Source: an uncultured Neomegalonema sp.
GTDB lineage: Bacteria; Pseudomonadota; Alphaproteobacteria; Rhodobacterales; Rhodobacteraceae
DNA: 49,198 nt
Direction: 5' to 3'
Assembly: GCA_938034615.1 (NCBI GenBank)
Contig: CALHLW010000193.1
Location: 1-49,198, forward strand
Both the position numbers and the translations under genes were made by a program. Of the stretch, positions 26,629 through 35,087 are shown one piece after another. Numbering within the stretch: the stretch's first letter is position 1; every line of letters begins with the position of its first letter. The notes under the pieces were generated by a model. That model was not told where the DNA came from. It was given only the letters and a program-made list of their open reading frames with translations, and ran no database searches.

Positions 26629-27542
26629 CGACCGATCTCCTTCGGGTCGAACGCGGTACTTTGGTAGACCTCGTTGATCCAGTTGCCGAAAAACAAATGT
26701 GCGTGCGAGCGCCAGCGATTCTCAGGCTCCCTCGTGTCATCATCGTTCGGGAAATAGTTGTTTGGAAGAGTGATATCGACTCCCTTTGCTTTGTCACGTC
26801 CATATTCTTCAGCGAGTGATGTGCTGTCATACTCGATATGGTTGAACATATAGAGCCGCCGTGCCTCCGGTTGCGCAATCAGGCACAGGCCCGCATCGGG
26901 GCTTTCCATGAGTACCTCAAGCCCCGCATCAGGCGGAAGGTCACTGCGTCTAACCTCCGTCCATCGCGACACCGGGATCGAGAAATCATCCGAGAATCCG
27001 CGCAAGTAAGGCGACGCAGGCGCGAGATTTCGGTGCCGGAAAACGCCGAACGCTTTTTTCTCCAGATCATGTTTTGGAATGCCGTGAAAATGATAGAGCG
27101 CGGCCTGCGCCCCCCAGCAAATCGACAGCATCGAATGCACATGCGTCCGCGACCACTCGAACATTTCCGTCAATTCAGACCAGTATCGCACATCCTCGAA
27201 CGGCATCTGCTCTATCGGTGCCCCCGTGACGATCAGACCGTCAAATCGCGTGTCCTTCACCGCCTCCCACGGTTCGTAGAAGGACAGCATGTGAAACGGT
27301 GGAGCGGTCTTTGGCGTGTGGCTCGCCATCTTCAACAGGGTCAACTCGATCTGAAGCGGTGTCGCCCCGACCAACCGCGCGATCTGTGCCTCCGTCCTGA
27401 TTTTGTCGGGCATCAGATTGACGAGGGCGATCTTCAGGGGGCGGATATCCTGACGGGCCGCCTCGTCCTCGCGCATCAGCATCACGCCTTCACGCGCAAG
27501 GATGGTTTCGGCGGGCAATCCGGCAGGAATCTTGATCGGCAT
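26625..27542 (-). CDS. metA: Homoserine O-acyltransferase (MetA family)
   Basis: This enzyme acylates homoserine in the first committed step of methionine synthesis. It has 305 residues from MPIKIP; a GTG/ATG-rich extension further upstream is unlikely. The glutamine-amidotransferase-like fold shows LNLMPDKI-type sequence near residue 40, the nucleophile region [10 protein letters not shown] with the catalytic cysteine, and FNHIEYD with the conserved glutamate and histidine. Many alphaproteobacterial MetA proteins use acetyl-CoA rather than succinyl-CoA; the specificity residue cannot be assigned here with certainty. It overlaps ppk2. Confidence 0.9.
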   Translation of the reverse strand: MPIKIPAGLPAETILAREGVMLMREDEAARQDIRPLKIALVNLMPDKIRTEAQIARLVGATPLQIELTLLKMASHTPKTAPPFHMLSFYEPWEAVKDTRFDGLIVTGAPIEQMPFEDVRYWSELTEMFEWSRTHVHSMLSICWGAQAALYHFHGIPKHDLEKKAFGVFRHRNLAPASPYLRGFSDDFSIPVSRWTEVRRSDLPPDAGLEVLMESPDAGLCLIAQPEARRLYMFNHIEYDSTSLAEEYGRDKAKGVDITLPNNYFPNDDDTREPENRWRSHAHLFFGNWINEVYQSTAFDPKEIGR

Positions 27543-27567
27543 TGCTTTGGAATCTCCCGATAGCAAT
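27541..27567 (-). promoter_or_regulatory. metA: Possible hairpin around the metA start codon
   Basis: On the minus strand ATTGCT pairs with AGCAAT, whose last two bases are the first two of the metA ATG. The 15-base loop contains the ribosome site (GGGAGA). It could modulate translation, but a 6-bp stem may arise by chance. No SAM riboswitch consensus was recognised in the leader. Confidence 0.3.
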
Positions 27568-27601
27568 CTGCGAAGGGATCAAAGCCTTACCCCACCCATT
27601 A

Positions 27602-27648
27602 AGGTTTCGGAAACCTCATCCTCCTATTAATTTATACGTGATTAATCA
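27602..27648. promoter_or_regulatory. Palindromes in the metA / sensor-kinase divergent region
   Basis: AGGTTTCGGAAACCT (27602-27616) is a near-perfect dyad, and TGATTAATCA (27639-27648) is a perfect one. Between them the sequence is AT-rich (TATTAATTTATACG). These are plausible operator and promoter elements for the divergent genes; no regulator can be named. Confidence 0.4.
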
Positions 27649-27660
27649 GGGATAACCTCC

Positions 27661-29097
27661 GTGACCGCGAAGCGATTGCTCAACGAATGGCGCAAGGCAA
27701 CGCTGGCCCTGCCGTTGATGATTACGATTCTGCTCGCGCTCGCCGTTGCGGGATACGCCGTCTATCACCTCGCCACATCGCAGGCTCTGAACCAGGCGTT
27801 GGTGAACGGTCGGTCAAATGTCACAGCTTTCGAGCTTCAGGAACTTTATGACGATGTCCTCGACGAAGCCCGGAAAATCGAACCCGGCGATCCCGACAGC
27901 GACACGCGCGCACTTTCAGAACGGGTGCGAGCTTTCGATTTGCAATTCCTGACGCTGATGCAGCCTGCCTTTCGCGATGTCATACGGGATAAGGGCCTGT
28001 CCGACGAATTCCGCGAACTGCACGATCTGACCTATCGGATCGACGCCTTCGTCAATGGCGATCCCGAAAGTTCCCCTGCCAATTTCACCGCTGCCCTTTT
28101 CGATGCCCGGCCCAGTGTCAAGAAACTGGCTCGGGCACTGAACGAAAACAATATCGGAATTGCGGCGGATGTGCGCGCCACGATGAAGCGCAATGCGATG
28201 ATCATCATCGTACTCGCCGCTCTCTTCATCATGTCGGTGGCTTTCCTCGTTCAGGTCGAGTGGCATCGGCGTAAGAATCTGAGCACCAAGACGCGCGCGT
28301 TGGAGATATCTGAAAGCAAGTTGCGTGATCTCAGCTTCTATCGTCAGCAATTCCTCGCGAATATGAGTCATGAATTCCGCACACCCCTGAACGCGATACA
28401 GGGTTTTTCGGAGGCGATCATCTATCAGAAGGATACGATATCGCAGGAGCGCATCTTCGAATATGTCGACATCGTTGCGCGCTCGGCCCGTGATCTGGCC
28501 AAACTGACCGAGGATGTCCTCGATCTGTCGAAGATCGACGCCGGTAAATTCGATATCTATCGCGAGGACGTGCCGTTCACGCAACTCCTCGAAGATTCGA
28601 TCATTCAGTTTCAATCGGTCGCCGAACAGCGTGACATTGCGATACGTCAGAGCATCGAAGCGGAATGGGTCGTCAATTGCGACCGATTGGCGATCAAACG
28701 CTGCATCACGAACGTGCTGTCGAATGCCCTCAAGTTCTCGGACAAGGGCGGCGCGATCTATGTCGATGCCTACATCCGTGATGCACGGATGCTCGTGATC
28801 GAGGTGCGCGATGTGGGCTGCGGTATTCCCGAGCGTGATCTGCAAAGCATCTGGATGGTCTATGCACGCTCCAGCCTGACCCGCAAATGTGACCGCGAGG
28901 GAGCAGGCCTCGGACTGGCGATGGTCAAAGCGCTGATGGATGCCCATAGCGGTTTCGTCGAGTTGCAAAGCCGCGAGGGTGTCGGGACGTCGGTTCGGAT
29001 GTGTATCCCTGTCAGTGCCGTCGTTTCGACGAATTGGCGCGGGGAAAAGCCGTTGCCCCGTCCGGCGAACGAGACGCCCTTTCGACAGACCGGGTGA
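27661..29097 (+). CDS. Membrane sensor histidine kinase (orphan)
   Basis: The 478-residue kinase has a GTG start, a first membrane helix at residues about 15-38, a periplasmic helical sensor region to about 178 with no recognised domain, and a second helix at about 180-202. The HisKA domain has His237 in NMSHEFRTPLNAI. The ATP-binding domain shows the N box LSNALKFS, G1 VRDVGCGIP and G2 GAGLGLAMVKALMDAH. The H-box subtype resembles alphaproteobacterial PleC/DivJ-like kinases. No response regulator gene is adjacent, so its partner lies elsewhere. Confidence 0.9.
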   Translation: MTAKRLLNEWRKATLALPLMITILLALAVAGYAVYHLATSQALNQALVNGRSNVTAFELQELYDDVLDEARKIEPGDPDSDTRALSERVRAFDLQFLTLMQPAFRDVIRDKGLSDEFRELHDLTYRIDAFVNGDPESSPANFTAALFDARPSVKKLARALNENNIGIAADVRATMKRNAMIIIVLAALFIMSVAFLVQVEWHRRKNLSTKTRALEISESKLRDLSFYRQQFLANMSHEFRTPLNAIQGFSEAIIYQKDTISQERIFEYVDIVARSARDLAKLTEDVLDLSKIDAGKFDIYREDVPFTQLLEDSIIQFQSVAEQRDIAIRQSIEAEWVVNCDRLAIKRCITNVLSNALKFSDKGGAIYVDAYIRDARMLVIEVRDVGCGIPERDLQSIWMVYARSSLTRKCDREGAGLGLAMVKALMDAHSGFVELQSREGVGTSVRMCIPVSAVVSTNWRGEKPLPRPANETPFRQTG

Positions 29098-29099
29098 GC

Positions 29100-29762
29100 T
29101 CAGTCGTGCCTACGCCCGTGCTGAAGTAGGGTGAACAGTAGGATGGCGATCATTGCACCGTTCAGCAGGTGCCAGATAAAATGGCTGCCCACCGGGATAT
29201 ACGGGCAGATTCCGGCATCCACAGTCCGTGCCGTCAGTGACACTGCGAAGATGACGGTTGCCACCGCGACAGGTCGTGCTGAGGCTCTCCCGAGTAAACC
29301 CAGTACCATCGCCGATCCGCCGAGCAGCGCGAGGGCGGGAAAATAACCTTCCGATCCGTTGAGCGATCCACCCGCAACGGAAAGCCCGATATTCCGGGCA
29401 AAGAGCGATAACCCGAAGGCGAGAACGGTCGCGATTGCAGCCCATTTCCCGCGCAGTCCGAACAGACGTCTCATCGCCGCATACAGAAACACGACAATGA
29501 ACAACAGGATCGGAAGCACATCGGCCAAGGCTGCCCATCGTTCCGCGAAGGTATGGAACAGAAATGATCCGACTCCGACGCAGAACGCGATACCGCATAA
29601 GGCGCTCAATAGCGGATCATGTTGCCCCCGTCTCCGCATCGCAATGTAGGGGAGGATCGCCGCGAGCAAGAAGGCGGCGTTGGAAGCGGCATTCCACGGT
29701 TCGGACCAGAATTCCGGTCCCGTCCGTTCGCAATAAGCATTGATTGCCGCCCGCCAATCCAT
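29100..29762 (-). CDS. Ceramidase-family membrane hydrolase
   Basis: This 220-residue seven-helix protein belongs to the alkaline ceramidase/PAQR-related superfamily (PF05875). It begins with AYCERTGPEFWSEPWNAASNAAF, the family's entry motif, then GSFLFHTFAERWAALADVLPI with the first metal histidine, and ends with PVGSHFIWHLLNG carrying the two C-terminal histidines. It is expected to be a zinc-dependent intramembrane amidase. It is the last gene of the recJ-SDR-VOC-ceramidase run, 12 bases after the VOC gene, and its stop is two bases from the convergent kinase stop. Confidence 0.85.
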   Translation of the reverse strand: MDWRAAINAYCERTGPEFWSEPWNAASNAAFLLAAILPYIAMRRRGQHDPLLSALCGIAFCVGVGSFLFHTFAERWAALADVLPILLFIVVFLYAAMRRLFGLRGKWAAIATVLAFGLSLFARNIGLSVAGGSLNGSEGYFPALALLGGSAMVLGLLGRASARPVAVATVIFAVSLTARTVDAGICPYIPVGSHFIWHLLNGAMIAILLFTLLQHGRRHD

Positions 29763-29774
29763 CGCCGGTTTTGG

Positions 29775-30416
29775 CTATCCGACCAGCGAGATGTTGCCGT
29801 CATCAGTCGAGATTTCCGCCATGATCCCGGCGGTGACGCTACCATCCTCAATCTTGATGAAATCGTCCGCGCCGATGGAGTCGAGCGCCTTCACCACACC
29901 CGTTTTTTCGCTGCGATGCGCTTTCAGGCGCACGAGCGATAAGCCCTGATCCTGCATCGTCGAGGCCGGATGCGCGGTCTGCCACTCGATCACCAGCGGG
30001 ATATGCCCCTGATGGATCAACGCGCCATCCTCGCGGATTGCCACCTTCCATGAGAAATCGCCCCGCGACATGGTGTGGATCGTGCCTATATTGACGGGGC
30101 AATCCTTGATGACCTGATCGATATCATCCACGCGCACGGCCCAGTTCAGCAACCGGGGGCCGCTGGCGAGACTGTCCTGAATATCCGGGTCATCGAGACC
30201 GAACCACCGGGGCCGCGAGGGCATCGGGGCGTTCGGATTGATCGCGACGAGTTCCAGATAGCTTCCGCCGCCTAGGCTCCACAGCTTGTTGTATGTGCCC
30301 ATGCTGGCATGTTCGCCGCCGCCCAGAGGCGGCACCCCGAGCATGTCTTCCAACCAGAGTGCTCCTGAATCGAGGTCTTTTGTTCCGACGACGATATGGT
30401 CAAGTTCCGTAGCCAT
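29775..30416 (-). CDS. VOC-fold glyoxalase-like domain protein
   Basis: A 213-residue protein of the glyoxalase-like (PF13468 type) group. It opens with ATELDHIVVGTKDLDSGALWLEDMLGVPPLGGGEH, the first beta-alpha-beta module with a metal histidine, followed by NKLWSLGGGSYLELVAIN. The second module is in the C-terminal half. The chemistry is undefined for this family. The ATG lies one base after the SDR stop; upstream codons in frame belong to the SDR gene. Confidence 0.8.
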   Translation of the reverse strand: MATELDHIVVGTKDLDSGALWLEDMLGVPPLGGGEHASMGTYNKLWSLGGGSYLELVAINPNAPMPSRPRWFGLDDPDIQDSLASGPRLLNWAVRVDDIDQVIKDCPVNIGTIHTMSRGDFSWKVAIREDGALIHQGHIPLVIEWQTAHPASTMQDQGLSLVRLKAHRSEKTGVVKALDSIGADDFIKIEDGSVTAGIMAEISTDDGNISLVG

Positions 30417-30417
30417 C

Positions 30418-31146
30418 CTAGCGCCCTCCGCTGACATCGACGAATGCACCAGTAACATAGGAAGCATCGTCGGACAGCAACCAGATTATTGTCTGTGCTA
30501 CTTCTTCGGCGGTACCGGCCCGACCCAGAGGCGTTTGGGCACCAACGCGCGCGGCGCGTCCGGGCTGCCCTCCGCTCGCATGAATATCGGTTTCGATCAG
30601 CCCCGGACGAACAGCATTGACGCGAAGACCCTTCGGCGCGAGTTCGTTGGCAAGGCCTGTCGTCATCGTATCGATGGCCCCTTTCGATCCTGCGTAATCG
30701 ACATATTCATTCGCACTCCCGAGCCGTGCGGCGGCGGAGGAGACGTTGACGATACTGCCTCCCTCCATCCGCCGTGCCGCCTCTCTCGCGACGATATAGG
30801 CGCCAAGCACATTCGTATCGAACACCCGGCGCATTCGCTCGACTTCCATCTCCGCGACAGTCGATTTCGGGGCAACGATCCCGGCATTGTTCACGACGCC
30901 GTCGATCGCTCCATACGTCTCGGCGGTTCGGTCGAAGAGGGCAATCATCGCCGCCTCGTCGCGTACATCGCCCTGCATCGCAAAGGCCGACCCGCCCGAT
31001 GTTTCAACGGCCGCAACCGCACTGTTCGCAGCGTCACCGTCGCTCGCATAGTTGATGGCGACGTTCCAGCCCCGCGCGCCGCAGAGCAGCGCGGTGGCCC
31101 GTCCGATACCCCGGCTGCCGCCGGTAATGAGAACCGTTTTCGTCAT
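30418..31146 (-). CDS. Short-chain dehydrogenase/reductase
   Basis: The classical SDR (242 residues) has the cofactor loop TGGSRGIG, the NNAG strand motif, the catalytic Ser region VNVSSAAA and the YAGSK active site. It ends with a typical TGAFVDVSGGR. The arginine after the first glycine loop suggests NADP(H) preference by analogy with related SDRs. Its ATG overlaps the recJ stop (ATGA), and a VOC-fold gene follows after one base. Substrate unknown. Confidence 0.9.
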   Translation of the reverse strand: MTKTVLITGGSRGIGRATALLCGARGWNVAINYASDGDAANSAVAAVETSGGSAFAMQGDVRDEAAMIALFDRTAETYGAIDGVVNNAGIVAPKSTVAEMEVERMRRVFDTNVLGAYIVAREAARRMEGGSIVNVSSAAARLGSANEYVDYAGSKGAIDTMTTGLANELAPKGLRVNAVRPGLIETDIHASGGQPGRAARVGAQTPLGRAGTAEEVAQTIIWLLSDDASYVTGAFVDVSGGR

Positions 31147-32903
31147 GCTTTCTCCCGCGGCAGCGCCGCGTCCTCCAGAAACAGTTTCACCTGCTTGCGC
31201 CCCTTCCATTCGTCGATCTGGATGCGCCCAGCCGCCGTGAGCGGACGCCCCTGATTCGCCATCAGCACCGGCCCCAGATCAGTCTCGAAGGCCCGAAACG
31301 CGATGGCATCCAACCACGCCGTACCGTCTGTTACCGAACAGGCGAAATGCCCGGTTCCGACCTCGCGCGTCTTGTCCAGCCGAACATTCGGGAACGAGAA
31401 TCGCGGAGCAGGCGATCCTGCCCCGAATGGCCCCGCACGCTCCAGCAATTCACACAGGTCCATCGTCGCCCCGCGCGGCGAAAGCGATCCGTCGAGCACA
31501 AGGGTCCGTGGCCCGATCTTGTCCGCGCCTTGCTTGCACAACGCCGCATCGATCCAGTCCATCGCTTCGACCAGACGGTCCTCGGCCACCGTCAGCCCCG
31601 CAGCCATCCTGTGCCCGCCGCCTTTCAGCAGCATCCCGGCATCCGTCGCCCCATGGATCGTGCGCCCGAGATCGACCCCCGAGACCGAGCGCCCCGATCC
31701 CTTGCCGATACCATCCGCCATCCCGATCACGATGGCGGGCCGGTTGTAGCGTTCCTTGAGGCGGCTCGCGACGATCCCGACTACCCCCGGATGCCATCCC
31801 TCATCAGCCGCCCAGACCAGCCCACCCTCGATCCCGCGCGTCTCGACCTGCTCGATGGCCGCTTCCAGCACCGCCGCCTCGATCTCGCGCCGATCGTGGT
31901 TATACGTGTCGAGTTGCGCGGCCATCCCCGCCGCTTCCTCCGCATTGTCACAGGCGAGCAAAGTAGCGCCCATATCCGCCTTCCCGATCCGCCCACCCGC
32001 ATTGACGCGCGGGCCTAGCAGAAACCCGAGATGAAACGGCGTCGGCGCAGCATCCATGCGCGCCACATCGGCCAGCGCCCGCAACCCCGCGTTCTTGCGC
32101 TGTCGCATCACCTGCAATCCCTGACGCACCAGCGCCCGATTCAGGCCGATCAGCGGGGCCACATCGGCGACGGTCGCCAGCGCAACCAGATCGAGCCATT
32201 GCAGCAGGTTCGGCTCCTTCACCGTCCCGGTCTTGCGCAAAACCCGGTTCGTTGCGGCCAGCAGCAGGAACGCGACCCCGGCGGCACAAAGCTGCCCCAA
32301 GCCCGACTCGTCGTCATGCCGGTTGGGGTTCACCACCGCCGTACAGTCCGGCAGAGTTTCCCCCGCGATGTGATGGTCCGCGACGATCACATCGGCCCCA
32401 GCCTCCAGCGCCGCCGCGATAGGACCATGACTCAGTGTTCCGCAATCGAGGCACAAGATTAGCGGACAGTCCTGCGCCAACGCCTGCATCGCCGGATCGT
32501 TCGGCCCGTAACCTTCGTCGATCCGGTCAGGAATATGCACTCGCGCTTTGATGCCAAGCGCCCGCAGCCACCGCTGCACCAACGCGACAGACGCCCCGCC
32601 ATCGACGTCGTAATCGCCGAACAAACCGACCTGCTCACGATCCCGCACCGCCCGTGCCAGCCTGTCGGCGGCGGCGTCCATGTCCATGAGTGTGGAGGGG
32701 TCGGGCATCATCTCGCGCAGGGTCGGCGCAAGATACCCCTGTGCTTCGTCGATCTCGACACCCCGGATCGCCAGTACACGCCCTACGATCTCGGGCAAGC
32801 CATGCCGCTGGGCGATGGCCAGACCTGCCCGTTCGGCGGCGGCATCGGGCATTCGCCACGAACGACCCGTTAGGGAGAGAGAAGGGGAAGACGAACCGTC
32901 CAT
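31143..32903 (-). CDS. recJ: Single-stranded-DNA-specific exonuclease RecJ
   Basis: A 5'-3' exonuclease of the DHH family used in RecF recombination and mismatch repair. The DHH domain shows GDYDVDG, CLDCGT and VADHHIAG; DHHA1 follows with KGSGRS and LLKGGGHRMAAG, and the C-terminal OB domain reaches the stop. Length is 586 residues from the ATG at 32903; a TTG 36 bases upstream is possible. It heads an operon with an SDR, a VOC protein and a ceramidase. The usual alphaproteobacterial neighbours glpX and hom lie about 2 kb away, separated by the VKGC/HTTM-DCC insert. Confidence 0.93.
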   Translation of the reverse strand: MDGSSSPSLSLTGRSWRMPDAAAERAGLAIAQRHGLPEIVGRVLAIRGVEIDEAQGYLAPTLREMMPDPSTLMDMDAAADRLARAVRDREQVGLFGDYDVDGGASVALVQRWLRALGIKARVHIPDRIDEGYGPNDPAMQALAQDCPLILCLDCGTLSHGPIAAALEAGADVIVADHHIAGETLPDCTAVVNPNRHDDESGLGQLCAAGVAFLLLAATNRVLRKTGTVKEPNLLQWLDLVALATVADVAPLIGLNRALVRQGLQVMRQRKNAGLRALADVARMDAAPTPFHLGFLLGPRVNAGGRIGKADMGATLLACDNAEEAAGMAAQLDTYNHDRREIEAAVLEAAIEQVETRGIEGGLVWAADEGWHPGVVGIVASRLKERYNRPAIVIGMADGIGKGSGRSVSGVDLGRTIHGATDAGMLLKGGGHRMAAGLTVAEDRLVEAMDWIDAALCKQGADKIGPRTLVLDGSLSPRGATMDLCELLERAGPFGAGSPAPRFSFPNVRLDKTREVGTGHFACSVTDGTAWLDAIAFRAFETDLGPVLMANQGRPLTAAGRIQIDEWKGRKQVKLFLEDAALPREKA

Positions 32904-32990
32904 TCTTGAAGTCTTTTCACAAGGCGAAGCATGGCGCAAACCCGCGTTGCGTCGTGCTTCGCATTTCCTGTCAACTCTGGACGACCGCGT

Positions 32991-34472
32991 TCAAGGCTTC
33001 TGAAGCGGCAGCGGTGGAAACCAGTCCGGCAACAAATCCGTGGAAGCACGGTTCTCCAGCGGCATGACCCACGGATCAGGCCCCCAGTTATTTCGCTCGA
33101 CTTCCGTGAGATCGACGGTCGGGTCGATGAAGGCCTGCGCCGGTCGCCCATTGAATCTGACTTTATAGCGCGCATAGATTTCGGCTGAGGGCCAGCCGCT
33201 ATTCGTCTGGAGTCTTTTCTCCAACCAAATGGCGAAATCGCGCGAAATATCCGCCCGCGTCATGACATAGCCCGCACTGCGATCCCCCAGAAATTCAGCT
33301 GGATCGACCGAATACTGATTTCCGGTCGCCGGATTCACGACGAGATAGCCCCCTTCTCTCTGTCTGCTATAGGCGCGCATTCGCCATGAGAAACGATGCC
33401 CGTCGCCTGTCCATCCGACAAGGTTGGGAAACATCGCCTGACGAACGGGCAATAAGAGTTGAATCGAGAACCAGACGAGCAGCAAAGCCATGATTCCCGC
33501 CCCGACTGGGCGGGTCGCCTGCGACATCGCTTCGGAATAATCAGGGATGTTCTCGACCTTTGGCCGCAGGCGTGTACGGACCCATTGCCAGAGTTGGGAT
33601 GGCCAATCCGGATCGAAGAAGATCAAGGTGATGGCGATCGTGAGCCATGGAAAGATGCCGATATTGAAAAGCACGGCATTGGAGATGTGAAAGAACACGT
33701 AGACCAGAAACACGGGCAAGCGTGTCTTACGATACATCAGAAGCGGCGCACCGATGATGTGCAATGCCACCACGCCCCAGGATGCCGCCACGATAATGAT
33801 ATCATTCTCGAACAACGCGCCATAGAAGACGGCGTCCTTGCTAGCGGGAAGCCAGTTGAGCAGCGGTTGCCCACGCAGCCAGTCATCGGTGATCTTTACC
33901 AGCCCGGCGAAGACAAGAATAATCTCGGTTTGCAGCCTGATCGCAGTGACGGGCCATCTGGGAATCCAGTTGGTTCGTTCTGTCAGGCCGAACAGGGCGT
34001 CGAGGGACCAGACCCTGTTCGCAGGTGAGAGAGCGAGAAGGCCGGCGTAGAGAAGAACCATATAATTGTGGTTCAGGTATTGAACGCGGTCGAGCAGGAA
34101 AAAGTAACCGAACGAGAGGATGAAAGCGACGATGGCAACCCGGAAAAACAAGCCGACCGCCACCAAGGCGGCAGAGACGCCAACGACCCCCCATGCGATA
34201 TGAATCCACGGCTCGGGAAACGGCTTGATGAAATCCAGACCGAAATAGGGAAACTGAACTGGGCTGAGCACATAGTAGTGCAGTATACGTCCGCCGTTCG
34301 CATATCGGAAATAGTCCCAGACGAGAATCGCCCCGAAGAGCATACGCACCACCGCGAGCGACTGACCCGAGATCGGTTTGGAAAGCCGCGCGCGCAGTTT
34401 GCCAAGTCTCCCGGAGTTCGGCATGGTCTGAGTGCTCACTCGACTCTGTCCTGATGTCTGAATGTAGGGCAC
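32991..34472 (-). CDS. HTTM / vitamin K-dependent gamma-carboxylase-like membrane protein
   Basis: The 493-residue protein has about six to eight hydrophobic segments in its first 350 residues and a soluble C-terminal portion. Conserved pieces include FRYANGGRILHYYVLSP, RVQYLNHNYMVLLYAGLLALSP, RLQTEIILVFAGLVKI and HRFSWRMRAYSR, which match bacterial homologues of vitamin K gamma-carboxylase (VKGC/HTTM). Carboxylase activity is not established for most bacterial members. The first codon is GTG at 34472; a GTG at 34439 or the ATG at 34424 could also be used. It is divergent from a DCC-family gene, a common partner. Confidence 0.85.
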   Translation of the reverse strand: MPYIQTSGQSRVSTQTMPNSGRLGKLRARLSKPISGQSLAVVRMLFGAILVWDYFRYANGGRILHYYVLSPVQFPYFGLDFIKPFPEPWIHIAWGVVGVSAALVAVGLFFRVAIVAFILSFGYFFLLDRVQYLNHNYMVLLYAGLLALSPANRVWSLDALFGLTERTNWIPRWPVTAIRLQTEIILVFAGLVKITDDWLRGQPLLNWLPASKDAVFYGALFENDIIIVAASWGVVALHIIGAPLLMYRKTRLPVFLVYVFFHISNAVLFNIGIFPWLTIAITLIFFDPDWPSQLWQWVRTRLRPKVENIPDYSEAMSQATRPVGAGIMALLLVWFSIQLLLPVRQAMFPNLVGWTGDGHRFSWRMRAYSRQREGGYLVVNPATGNQYSVDPAEFLGDRSAGYVMTRADISRDFAIWLEKRLQTNSGWPSAEIYARYKVRFNGRPAQAFIDPTVDLTEVERNNWGPDPWVMPLENRASTDLLPDWFPPLPLQKP

Positions 34473-34511
34473 CCGACGCTAGCCGACTTCATGGTTGCAG
34501 GAAAGTACAGC

Positions 34512-34937
34512 ATGACTTTGCCGAAAACCGAACTCGCCGGACTCACCATCGTCTACGATGGTGAATGTCCGTTCTGTGCAAGCTACATTCGGTTGGTGCG
34601 CCTGCGCGAGACAGTGGGGCCGGTCGAGTTGGTGAATGCGCGCCAGCCTCATCCGGTCCTCGATGAGGTGCGGGCGCGCGACCTGGATCTCGATGAGGGA
34701 ATGGTCGTGCGGCTCGACGGTGAATACCTTCACGGGCCCGCCGCAATGATGGCGCTTTCAGTCCTGTCGACGCCGGCGGGTTTCGTGAACCGGGCAATGC
34801 GCGCGATCTTCCGCACACCGAAGCGTGCAGCAGCGCTATATCCATTGATGGTTCGAGGTCGCAACGCGACGCTTCGTTTGTTGGGGCGCAAACCGATCGG
34901 TCAGGCCGAAACCGCTGAACCGGAAGAGCCTCAGTGA
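34512..34937 (+). CDS. DCC-family thiol-disulfide oxidoreductase-like protein (DUF393)
   Basis: The 141-residue protein carries IVYDGECPFCASYIRLVRL at its N-terminus, the DxxCxxC signature of the DCC family, with a thioredoxin-like CPFC motif. I start at MTLPKTELAG because an AGGAAAG ribosome site lies 6 bases before that ATG; an upstream ATG at 34491 lacks one. DCC proteins frequently neighbour or fuse to HTTM/VKGC-like proteins, and here the two are divergent across about 40 bases. The last 7 bases overlap the convergent 50-residue gene. Confidence 0.85.
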   Translation: MTLPKTELAGLTIVYDGECPFCASYIRLVRLRETVGPVELVNARQPHPVLDEVRARDLDLDEGMVVRLDGEYLHGPAAMMALSVLSTPAGFVNRAMRAIFRTPKRAAALYPLMVRGRNATLRLLGRKPIGQAETAEPEEPQ

Positions 34938-35083
34938 TGGCCCTCATCGGCCCCGTGATGATGGCCGCCGACCGGCTCACCATCCACGATCAACTTGCCT
35001 TCCCAGAAGCGCCCGACGAGTATCCCGAGGATAAACGCGCCGATGATCGCGAGAACGAACCAGAGAAATCCCAAGAGTGTCAT
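34931..35083 (-). CDS. Small membrane protein with His-rich tail (50 residues)
   Basis: A short reading frame encodes one hydrophobic helix (residues 3-24, FLWFVLAIIGAFILGILVG), then RFWEGKLIVDGEPV and a tail of GGHHHGADEGHH with five histidines and two acidic residues, a likely metal-binding end. The ATG at 35083 has AAGGA nine bases upstream, lies 4 bases past the glpX stop on the same strand, and is probably translated from the glpX transcript. The stop overlaps the end of the DCC gene on the other strand. I know no named family for it. Confidence 0.65.
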   Translation of the reverse strand: MTLLGFLWFVLAIIGAFILGILVGRFWEGKLIVDGEPVGGHHHGADEGHH

Positions 35084-35087
35084 GCGG

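Noticed and set aside
27543-27660. SAM-II riboswitch upstream of metA
   Set aside because: The conserved pseudoknot core was not recognisable on the minus strand by eye.
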